From IMG/VR virus record IMGVR_UViG_3300007960_000213, positions 1-22,740 of that record: DNA of 22,740 bases. The stretch is one strand, 5' to 3'. The translations under genes were made by a program, and so were the position numbers. Below are positions 14,715-22,085 of the stretch, one piece after another (position 1 is the stretch's first letter; each line of letters starts with the position of its first letter). The notes beneath the pieces were generated by a model. It was not told where the DNA came from and did not search any database. It saw nothing but the letters and a program-made list of their open reading frames with translations. This DNA comes from a virus.

Positions 14715-15175
14715 TGGAGAACTATTCTATATATGATAACGGTGATGGAGGACAGTTGTTCATTCAGAATAATGACATCCAGAAAAGTGGAGGATTAGGA
14801 GTTGCAGTTTATTTGAAGCTTTTTGGCGGTAATGTTGATGCATCTACTACAGGTCAAGAGGTATCCGGTGAAATAAGAAAAGATTGGTGGGGAAATAACC
14901 GATTTGATACTAGCAGAAAATGGATTAACTCAGAGACAGAAAGAGTACTTAGGGGTGCTTCTCTTACTGATCAGTCATTGATAGATATTGAAGAAGCTGT
15001 TAAGACAGATCTTGAATCGTTAAAGATTTTTGGAGAGATAAGTGTAAGTGTTGCTTATCCGGGATTAAATAGAGTAAGTATAGCGATAACCATTAAGCAA
15101 GTTGCACAGGATGCAGAGATACTTGTTGTATGGGATGCTACTAAAAATGAAATTATACAGAATATTGAAATATAA
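14714..15175 (+). CDS. Baseplate wedge-like protein, Mu gp46 family (PF07409)
   Basis: This 153-residue protein directly before the baseplate J gene corresponds to Mu gp46. Supporting features are the early aliphatic/Gly segment LGVAVYLKLFGGN (about 28-40), the conserved IRKDWWGNNRFDTSRKWIN (about 54-72) and RVLRGASLTDQSLIDIEEAV followed by KTDLESLKIFG (about 77-107). After these comes a beta hairpin (ISVSVAYPGLNRVSIAITI). Together they match the gp46 order of DWW...S.W, a helical unit and a hairpin, which is also related to the gp25/gpW-like wedge fold. Start and stop both overlap neighbours by TAATG. It follows the tape measure directly, where Mu-like phages usually have hub and spike genes. 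Confidence 0.7.
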   Translation: MENYSIYDNGDGGQLFIQNNDIQKSGGLGVAVYLKLFGGNVDASTTGQEVSGEIRKDWWGNNRFDTSRKWINSETERVLRGASLTDQSLIDIEEAVKTDLESLKIFGEISVSVAYPGLNRVSIAITIKQVAQDAEILVVWDATKNEIIQNIEI

Positions 15176-16371
15176 TGGCTGAAAATATACCAAAAATATC
15201 AGAACTAGAAAGTCAATACTTAAACAACTATGCTTCAAGGTTGGGGGTGGATGTTTCGGACTTGGGCGATTCTTACATAGTAGAGGCTAAGACTCAGGCA
15301 GCAGTGGTATATTCTTTGTATCTTAAATTATCTAAGGTTCAGAATAATATATATCCGGACTTGGCAGAGATGGATGTATTGATGAGATACGGATATGCTA
15401 TATTAGGAAGGTATCCTGAACCTGCTACACAGGGCGTATTTTCGGCTATAGCATTGGGCACAGGAACTATTCCTGCACAAACTCAATTTGTGGCGAATAA
15501 TGATACATCGGCAGCAGGTAAATTGTATATAGTTGATCAAGATTGGATAATAAGTACATCGGGTATAATCGAGATAAGAGCATTAGAGGGCGGCATAGCA
15601 TCAGATCTTAATCAGTCCGACAAGTTAACGTCAATACAGCCGTTAACTGGAATTGACAATGAAATAGTGGTTACATTGCCTGTTATTGTAGAGCCTGTAG
15701 ATGCAGAAGATATAGAACAGTACAGGCAGGATGTATTGGCAGGAATAAGAATACTTCCTCAGGGTGGGGCACCGGGAGATTATAGATTATGGACTCTGGA
15801 GATACCGGAAGTTCGCACAGTGTATCCATTTTTGAATACGACTGAGATAGGTGATGTGTTGATTTATGTAGAGGCCACACCGGAAGCGACAAAGGCAGGT
15901 GAAGAGACAGGAGTCCCAACACAGGATACGTTGGATGATGTATATACTGCTCCTTCAGGAGGTAATCCAGAGTCAGGGGCCGTAATATATGACTCGGTAG
16001 AGCAAAGGGGAAGAAAGCCTATTACAGTTAATAATATAATACCTCAGGCTGTGACACCAATACCTGTAGATATAGATTTTACAGACTTGTCAGATGAGAA
16101 TATAGCTGATTCCATAAGAACGGCACTTGATAGTTATCTGTATGAAATAAGGCCATTTGTTGCAGGGGCACAATCGTTGAGGAGTAAAAACGACATATTG
16201 ACAATTGGAGGAATCACAGCACAAATATTGGAGGTATTGACAGGAACAGGCATAACATATACAAATTTGGATATGAGTGTTTCAGGAGTAGGAAGCATTG
16301 CGAGTTTTACATTCCTGTTTGGTAATTATCCATATTTGAGAAATATAAATAACAATGGAAGTCCGATATGA
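15175..16371 (+). CDS. Baseplate J-like protein (Mu gp47 / P2 gpJ, PF04865)
   Basis: This is the wedge protein that links the baseplate hub to the tail-tip and fibre proteins. It has 398 residues. The order of features is the family's own: a helical N-terminus (SQYLNNYASRLGVDVSD), the beta part with G-rich turn (LEGGIASDLNQSDKLTSIQP), and then EPVDAEDIEQYRQDVLAGIR (about 172-191), corresponding to the G.D.E..E..R.R.l signature. Next come LPQGGAPGDYRLWTLEIPEV (about 193-212) and a beta strand GDVLIYVEA. The C-terminal half (RGRKPITVNNIIPQAVTPIP then VDIDF) is the usual peripheral domain. It overlaps the next gene through ATGA at 16368. Confidence 0.88.
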   Translation: MAENIPKISELESQYLNNYASRLGVDVSDLGDSYIVEAKTQAAVVYSLYLKLSKVQNNIYPDLAEMDVLMRYGYAILGRYPEPATQGVFSAIALGTGTIPAQTQFVANNDTSAAGKLYIVDQDWIISTSGIIEIRALEGGIASDLNQSDKLTSIQPLTGIDNEIVVTLPVIVEPVDAEDIEQYRQDVLAGIRILPQGGAPGDYRLWTLEIPEVRTVYPFLNTTEIGDVLIYVEATPEATKAGEETGVPTQDTLDDVYTAPSGGNPESGAVIYDSVEQRGRKPITVNNIIPQAVTPIPVDIDFTDLSDENIADSIRTALDSYLYEIRPFVAGAQSLRSKNDILTIGGITAQILEVLTGTGITYTNLDMSVSGVGSIASFTFLFGNYPYLRNINNNGSPI

Positions 16372-18338
16372 TAAAAGTAACTGACATAATACATAAACTT
16401 GTTTCCGGCCTATATCCAACAGGTAGGGCTTGGCGGTATGGTCGTGACTTTAAGAATATAGGAGCTACAGATATTACCGGGTATGGCTACTTGTATAATT
16501 GGTATGCCATGACTGATGATAATTTTTCAACGATAGAAAACTTTAGGATTCCTAATGATGATGATTGGAATGGATTATTTACTCACTTAGATCCGAATGG
16601 AGGTGTTAAGGCCAGTGGTATATTCGAATTGTGGGATGATGATGTTAGACGTAATTCGGAATATTTCGGACAATCAGGACTTGATTTAGTTGCAGGATGC
16701 AGGAGAACATCAGCAGGAACGTTTGATGGAACATTAGGTGAGTTCGCTGCATATGGATCATCTACAGAAGGTGCTACTCCCAGTTTATGCACATATTGGT
16801 TGCTGTATGCATCGGGAACCATATATCAGGATGTTACAGGAGGTCTTAAAAAACAAGGAAGTTCTGTTAGATTGGTTGCAGACGGAGATTATACATCTCA
16901 AATACTTGAAGATTACGATGGGAACAGGTATGGATCGGTTTACATAAACGGCCAAACATGGCTTACTGAGAACTATAGGTGTACGCATTTATCTGATGGA
17001 ACGTCAATACCAAATGTTACTGATGGTACAGCTTGGGGTGCTTTGACGACATTAGCGTACTGTGCATTTGATAACGAAGAGAATAATGTTACCCGCGAAA
17101 GTTTAAATAATGTGTCTTTGTCAGACAAAACGATGAGTGCTAAAACTCAGGGATATGATGATGTTAATACAAGTATTGGTAATATATTAAATCAGATTAT
17201 TCCAGACAACGATGCATTTGATTTAGATGATATTGAATCTTGGGAACGAGTTTTGGATATTGATAACAGCACCCTTACTAATGACCAAAGAAAAAATATA
17301 ATACTTGCAAGATTGTCATATCCAAATGGACAGTTGTATAGACAGACACAGGAATTTATACAAGAACAATTACGAGCCAACGGGTTCGATGTTTATGTGC
17401 ATGAGAATAGGTTTAATACCGGGACTAATCCTTTCCCGTTTGAGCCTGTAGATATTAATTCTGCAGTATATGGAAATGTGGTGTACGGAGAAACAACATA
17501 TGGCAATGTAGGTGTTAAGTATGATACATTACTATGCAATTATGTGGATAAAACAATTGACGAGGCAAATCAGCCTATAATATCAGATAAACAAAATAAT
17601 ATATTTTTCATCGGAGGAGAAGTTTATCCTGAGCAAGCATATATTGATCCTGCAAGAGAAAAAGAGTTTAGGCACTTGGTATTAAGTTTGAAACCTGCTC
17701 ATAGTGCTGCAGCTTTGATAACAGGCAGTAGTAATGTTGATAGAGGATACTTGTATAATTGGTATGCTTCACAGTTGGTAGGATTTAGTACTATTACAGA
17801 TTTTGATGTGCCAACTGATACAGAATGGGCAGCATTAGAGTCGTATATAAATAATGCATTCATAGACGGGAAAATATTAAAAGCAACGTATGGTTGGCCT
17901 ACGAATCAAGGGATAGATTTACATGGATTTGCAGCATTACCAAACGGATTAAGAAGTGGAACAGGTGTCTTTACTTCGGTAAGTGATAATTGTAGGGTTA
18001 TGTTATTAGACAATGCAACAAGTGCATATAAAGGAGTGTATATGTCTGATGCAGACGGGATAATAAATACAAACCCATTCCCAAATAGTATAGGATATAG
18101 TATTAGGATGATATATAAAGGTGGTGGAACCCCGGATAGTGTTGTTTATGATAAAGATGGCAATGCATATGATGTGGTCCAAATAGGTTCTCAATATTGG
18201 TTAGCACAGAACTACGCATGTACGCAATTGAGTGATGGAACTGAAATACCAAACATAACAGATGATACAGATTGGGGGAATGACACATCAGGAGCAAGAT
18301 GTGCAAGTAATAATGACGAAAGTACTGTTTTTAAATAG
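16368..18338 (+). CDS. gp48/gpI-like tail-tip protein with two permuted FISUMP modules
   Basis: The backbone is a DUF2313-type tail protein (Mu gp48, P2 gpI slot), which links the baseplate to fibres. Its N-terminus LVSGLYPTGRAWRYG (about 11-25) is separated from the rest (about 245-450, with SWERVLDIDNSTLTNDQRKN then IILARLS and IQEQLRANGFDVYVHE) by FISUMP module B (about 39-240). Module C follows at about 459-656 and ends the protein. Both modules begin GYLYNWYA, pass a P.D..W motif and an SVRLV or SIRMI strand, then DGNRYGSVYINGQTWLTENY or DGNAYDVVQIGSQYWLAQNY, and end in LSDGT.IPN. That order is circularly permuted relative to standard FISUMP domains. The middle part also has a repeated YGNVVYGETTYGN. 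The protein is about three times the length of a bare gpI-like protein. Confidence 0.78.
   Translation: MIKVTDIIHKLVSGLYPTGRAWRYGRDFKNIGATDITGYGYLYNWYAMTDDNFSTIENFRIPNDDDWNGLFTHLDPNGGVKASGIFELWDDDVRRNSEYFGQSGLDLVAGCRRTSAGTFDGTLGEFAAYGSSTEGATPSLCTYWLLYASGTIYQDVTGGLKKQGSSVRLVADGDYTSQILEDYDGNRYGSVYINGQTWLTENYRCTHLSDGTSIPNVTDGTAWGALTTLAYCAFDNEENNVTRESLNNVSLSDKTMSAKTQGYDDVNTSIGNILNQIIPDNDAFDLDDIESWERVLDIDNSTLTNDQRKNIILARLSYPNGQLYRQTQEFIQEQLRANGFDVYVHENRFNTGTNPFPFEPVDINSAVYGNVVYGETTYGNVGVKYDTLLCNYVDKTIDEANQPIISDKQNNIFFIGGEVYPEQAYIDPAREKEFRHLVLSLKPAHSAAALITGSSNVDRGYLYNWYASQLVGFSTITDFDVPTDTEWAALESYINNAFIDGKILKATYGWPTNQGIDLHGFAALPNGLRSGTGVFTSVSDNCRVMLLDNATSAYKGVYMSDADGIINTNPFPNSIGYSIRMIYKGGGTPDSVVYDKDGNAYDVVQIGSQYWLAQNYACTQLSDGTEIPNITDDTDWGNDTSGARCASNNDESTVFK
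16488..16507 (+). repeat. 20-bp direct repeat, copy 1 (start of FISUMP module B)
   Basis: TACTTGTATAATTGGTATGC here is identical to 17748-17767, exactly 1260 bp (420 codons) downstream, and encodes YLYNWYA. It marks the start of each FISUMP module in the tail-tip gene. In-frame recombination between the copies could swap or delete modules. Confidence 0.85.
17748..17767 (+). repeat. 20-bp direct repeat, copy 2 (start of FISUMP module C)
   Basis: This is the second copy of the repeat described at 16488-16507. The surrounding module sequence has diverged much more than this stretch, pointing to strong conservation of YLYNWYA, gene conversion, or a fairly recent module duplication. Confidence 0.85.
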
Positions 18339-18345
18339 ATAAGAC

Positions 18346-18948
18346 ATGGCGAGAGATTTAAGTTTAGCAGAAGGAATAGGAAGCGATTCTGATTATATCA
18401 ACGGAAATTTGGTTGACGGTCAGACTAAAATAAATGAATTTATCAATCAGGATATTGTTCAGTTCTTCCAAGGATTGATGGATCAAGCATCTATAACGGC
18501 ATCTGGTGATCCTGATAATGATACTAATGGTTATCAGTTTATTGACGCTTTGGTTTCTAAAATTAGAGATAGTGTGGTTGTTTATAGAGGCAATGCCTCA
18601 GATGTTGATTTTGAATTGTCTGATTTAACATTAGATGCAGGTGAATATAATTTGGATCTTAGCTCGATTATACCATCAGGTGCAAAATATGCACTATTGC
18701 ATATTGATAGCACTACTGAGACTAACGCTGTTGGAGATGGCGGTCTAGTATCGTTTTACAAGGATGCAAGTTCAGGCGAAAATAGATCAACTGTAGGAGA
18801 TAGGTGTAGTAATACATCTGTTCCGGGTTTAGCTTATGCTGATATTTGGGTTTCTTTACAAACAGCTAGATTGATAAGATATTCAGGAGCTGAATTTGGA
18901 AGTGGGTTTGCAACCTTTAATATTACTGTAGGAGGTTGGTTATTTTAA
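18346..18948 (+). CDS. Tail fibre or baseplate-associated protein, unknown family
   Basis: This 200-residue protein is not recognised by family. The N-terminal part (about 1-72) is helical: GNLVDGQTKINEFINQDIVQ then FFQGLMDQA and NGYQFIDAL. This resembles the short attachment segment at the start of small tail-fibre proteins in Bacteroidota phages, judged by eye. The C-terminal part (about 78-200) is beta-rich (YNLDLSSIIPSGAKYALLHI and a last FATFNITVGGWLF) and ends in aromatic residues like a trimeric fibre tip. It follows the tail-tip gene by 7 nt, within the same transcript. A role at the baseplate periphery is inferred from position. There is no signal peptide or membrane segment. Confidence 0.55.
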   Translation: MARDLSLAEGIGSDSDYINGNLVDGQTKINEFINQDIVQFFQGLMDQASITASGDPDNDTNGYQFIDALVSKIRDSVVVYRGNASDVDFELSDLTLDAGEYNLDLSSIIPSGAKYALLHIDSTTETNAVGDGGLVSFYKDASSGENRSTVGDRCSNTSVPGLAYADIWVSLQTARLIRYSGAEFGSGFATFNITVGGWLF

Positions 18949-18968
18949 AATAAATAAAAATTAAAGAT

Positions 18969-19328
18969 ATGTCAGGACAAAAACATTCAGATAAGAGCCT
19001 ATTGGCTAGACAAACAGGAGGTAATGGTTATTATCTCGGAGCAGCAGAGGTATACGATGCTTCCTTAAATGGAGACGTGTTAGTTATGAATATTGATCTT
19101 CTTGATGAGGATGGTACTACATTTAGTGCATTGGAAGCTATCGAAGAGAGTGAGGATAGAGCTGATTACGCAAGTGCAACAGTATTGGTGGGAGCAGGAG
19201 AGACTGACGACATGAATATATCAGGTATTGCTCTTCCAAATACCATTAGAAATTTCACTTATGGTGTCGGATTCTCTAAAGTAACAGCAGATAAAGCAGT
19301 TTGGTTGAACTTAGAAAATAAAATGTAA
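18969..19328 (+). CDS. Small tail-region protein of unknown function
   Basis: This 119-residue protein is not recognised. It has a polar, disordered-looking N-terminus (MSGQKHSDKSLLARQTGGNG), then an acidic middle (LLDEDGTTFSALEAIEESED) and alternating beta-like patterns (SATVLVGAGETDDMNISGIA). The preceding 20-nt gap is made of A and T only apart from one G (AAATAAATAAAAATTAAAG), a typical Bacteroidota translation leader. Its place between fibre-like genes suggests a structural or fibre-chaperone role, but nothing in the sequence proves it. Confidence 0.5.
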   Translation: MSGQKHSDKSLLARQTGGNGYYLGAAEVYDASLNGDVLVMNIDLLDEDGTTFSALEAIEESEDRADYASATVLVGAGETDDMNISGIALPNTIRNFTYGVGFSKVTADKAVWLNLENKM

Positions 19329-19329
19329 T

Positions 19330-19896
19330 ATGCCATATGCATACGGATATAAATATGGAATAAGAGTTGGTCGGTTATTGAAGCCATGCACTGATAATCT
19401 TATATTTTGGTTAGACAGGTATAATGCTGAATATACTGAATTATTAGATAAAAGCGGTGAAGGCAATGATGTTGATGTGTTAAGTAATTCAAAATATCTT
19501 GACGGAACATCAACAATAACGGTATATGATGAGGGAAATTTTGTTCATGTAATTGATACGGTTAGCATTAATCAATCAATAGACAATACTATTTTTTCTG
19601 AAATTGAGTCTTCTTTAGATTCAGAAAACACATTGTTTTTTAAGAATTTTGATGAAAACAAAATAGTTTTTGGTACTGACGGATCGAATAATTTTTCAGG
19701 GTGGTTTGGACAAATTGCGCTTGCAAATAACTATGGCGGTGAATTTATCCGCATTGCAAATTCATCGGGAATAGATGAGGAGGATTTCAATATATTAAAA
19801 TCAAAGGAACAATATTATGTAAATCAAGCCTTCCCGTTTGGCGAAATTAAACCTGGAATGAATATTAATTATAATATGAATGTAACAGCATTATGA
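19330..19896 (+). CDS. Tail fibre-like protein of unknown function
   Basis: This 188-residue protein is not assigned to a family. It starts with a Tyr/Gly-rich segment (MPYAYGYKYGIRVGRLLKP) and then has DNLIFWLDRYNAEYTELLDK followed by SGEGNDVDVL. This resembles the beginning of concanavalin A/LamG-like beta-sandwich domains found in phage fibres (pattern W.D......DKSG.GND). The rest alternates beta strands with Asn/Asp/Ser turns (FGTDGSNNFSGWFGQIALAN). It overlaps the spike gene by 4 nt (ATGA), so the two are probably translated together. A role in carbohydrate contact or spike attachment is inferred. Confidence 0.5.
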   Translation: MPYAYGYKYGIRVGRLLKPCTDNLIFWLDRYNAEYTELLDKSGEGNDVDVLSNSKYLDGTSTITVYDEGNFVHVIDTVSINQSIDNTIFSEIESSLDSENTLFFKNFDENKIVFGTDGSNNFSGWFGQIALANNYGGEFIRIANSSGIDEEDFNILKSKEQYYVNQAFPFGEIKPGMNINYNMNVTAL

Positions 19897-22085
19897 GTAT
19901 AAAAAAAGTATTTAACACAAAAAACGCTGCTTTAGCAATGATGAATTTTATTGATTCAGAAGCAGATAAGATAAATAATCAGGTAGGTTATATATATGAC
20001 AATATTGATAGCTTAGATTTTGGAGCTAACACAGATACTTCGCAGCCAGTTGCGAAGACTATAGAGGCTTTGCCGTCTGATTTCCCGCTTGCCTACGAAA
20101 ATGCAGTTAGATTATACACTACTGCTCCATTGACGAATTTTACTAGAATAGGAGTCAAGACGTTTCATGAATACAAGGCGTTGAAAAACGGCAAAATTAA
20201 ACTATCGTTTTGGGTTGAACAGTATAGTACTGCATATCAGTATAACATTGGTTTGGGAGTTGGTATTGTATACTATAGAGGATTAGCCCCTTCGGTGACG
20301 AAAAGTATAAATTGCGTAATTCCTACACGAACGCTAGTAGACACTGCGATACCTGCAATTGATGCAGGAGGTGTATATAATGAGAGCTTTACTGACTACG
20401 ATATTACCATTAATGACTATGTAACTTATGGAGGTGTTAATTATTTTAATATCCAAGCAGAGATAACAACAGATATTGCTCAATCTGACTTTTTCGAGAT
20501 CTCATGGAATGCATTAGGTGTTACTAACTTTGCCGGTGGCGAAAGTCCTGATATATTAACATTCGGTCATACGGTTGTTGATTTTGATGAAGAAATAAAT
20601 TATAATATTGATTCGTCATTTATTACTCAGATAAAAAACAAATTGTCAAATCAAGAAGACAATTATGTTGATAGTTATGTTTTAGATAACAAGATTATTG
20701 ACATTATGGAAAACTCAGGTTTAGTAAAATATGCAAGTACAGAGGATTTTTCTAATACACACAATGGAAAAATCACATCAGAGCAAACAGACATAACAAC
20801 TTCAGTTGTGTATGACGAATTGTTTAATAAAAAATATACAGTTACAAAGAACACTGGCAACTTAGAAAAGTTTGTTAGTTCTGTTACTCCGAAGTCAGTT
20901 ATGACATTCACTCCCCCTGTGACTGATTCAGATACACTAAAGGATGAAGGTACGTTGTCATTTTGGATTAAACGCTCTGAGCTAAATGGTAACGGCATTA
21001 TATTCACAAATGGAAGTGGTGGAACATGGTTATTAACACAAGCTCATTTATTAGCAGAAGGATTTGTAAAAACCCGTTGGGAGTCTGGCACTGATTACCA
21101 AGAATTACGGGTTAATTCAGTCGATGGAGATTATACACACATAACAATTAAATATAACGCTGATATTTCGATATATTACTTCATACGTGTATCAATTTAT
21201 GATCTCGGCAGTGATGTTAGTACAATTAGTTTATATAACCCTACATTTATTTACTCTGATAATGTTAATCCTTATCACTATTACAAATCACTGTCTGAGA
21301 AAAAAGAAAGTGAACTAAGAGGTAAAAACGCTGTATTGATAGGAGATTCACAGTATAATAATGGTATTGTAGCGTCAAGAGTTGCGAAAGACTTGGGTGT
21401 TAATATCTTTGATGCTCATTTTGGAGGGCATTCCATGAAAATCAGATCAAGTCAGCTTGCATCACCAACTTATCAATCATTTTATCATTATGATTTAAGA
21501 AGCAATGTTTTAGGGCTTGCAGATATAGACTTGTATATCATAACAGCAAGTACAAACGATGGAAGTGGTGGAGGTGTTGCAACTGAGGCATCCGTTAATT
21601 ACGTACTGAACAACTACCCTGTGTACGGCGATGATGCAGGAACTATTGCAGCAAAACAAGCGTTATTCGATGCATTATCAAATCAAGATGTTGATGATAA
21701 CTTTACATACATGGCGTGTTATGCTGCTTACCTAAAGCAGATCTATGAAAATAATCCTGATTCAAAGGTGATTATATGCAGCGTACCAATTTCCGCAATA
21801 GGATTGTTAACAGGCAATGAAGTTGACGGACATGGTGAATGGGATGTTGGCGAAGATGCAGATACCGCAAGAACGGCTTATGAAGCAACGTATGATGCAA
21901 TAAATTCAGAGAATTTAACATTGTCAAAAAGATATAATACATATTACGCTGATTTTGAAAAAAAATGTGGTATGTCATTTGAAAACTTTATCTATAAATC
22001 AATTGACGGCACACACTGGCTTGACAATGTGAGTGAGGCAACTGCATCAACATTAATTAAAGAAATTAAAGGTATAGACTTGTAA
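19893..22085 (+). CDS. Tail spike/fibre with C-terminal SGNH/GDSL esterase domain
   Basis: This 730-residue protein has a short helical head (about 1-40), a beta-rich part (about 60-235), a connector (about 240-325), a probable beta-sandwich (about 326-455, with GTLSFWIKRSELNGNGIIF) and a C-terminal SGNH hydrolase (about 476-730). The catalytic blocks are present in order: GDSQ with nucleophile Ser486 (block I), the Gly of FGGHS at about 511 (II), ASTNDG with Asn555 (III), and SIDGTHW with Asp705 and His708 (V). Such domains remove acetyl or other ester groups from surface glycans. On a phage tail this implies deacetylation of capsule or O-antigen during adsorption, an inference from family and position. 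Between blocks III and V lies an insertion-like stretch (about 560-605). Confidence 0.8.
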   Translation: MSIKKVFNTKNAALAMMNFIDSEADKINNQVGYIYDNIDSLDFGANTDTSQPVAKTIEALPSDFPLAYENAVRLYTTAPLTNFTRIGVKTFHEYKALKNGKIKLSFWVEQYSTAYQYNIGLGVGIVYYRGLAPSVTKSINCVIPTRTLVDTAIPAIDAGGVYNESFTDYDITINDYVTYGGVNYFNIQAEITTDIAQSDFFEISWNALGVTNFAGGESPDILTFGHTVVDFDEEINYNIDSSFITQIKNKLSNQEDNYVDSYVLDNKIIDIMENSGLVKYASTEDFSNTHNGKITSEQTDITTSVVYDELFNKKYTVTKNTGNLEKFVSSVTPKSVMTFTPPVTDSDTLKDEGTLSFWIKRSELNGNGIIFTNGSGGTWLLTQAHLLAEGFVKTRWESGTDYQELRVNSVDGDYTHITIKYNADISIYYFIRVSIYDLGSDVSTISLYNPTFIYSDNVNPYHYYKSLSEKKESELRGKNAVLIGDSQYNNGIVASRVAKDLGVNIFDAHFGGHSMKIRSSQLASPTYQSFYHYDLRSNVLGLADIDLYIITASTNDGSGGGVATEASVNYVLNNYPVYGDDAGTIAAKQALFDALSNQDVDDNFTYMACYAAYLKQIYENNPDSKVIICSVPISAIGLLTGNEVDGHGEWDVGEDADTARTAYEATYDAINSENLTLSKRYNTYYADFEKKCGMSFENFIYKSIDGTHWLDNVSEATASTLIKEIKGIDL

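Noticed and set aside
9820-18338. Diversity-generating retroelement acting on the FISUMP modules
   Set aside because: No reverse transcriptase, no template repeat and no adenine-biased near-copy of a module end is visible. The 20-bp repeat is identical rather than mutated at A positions. An element outside the window cannot be excluded.
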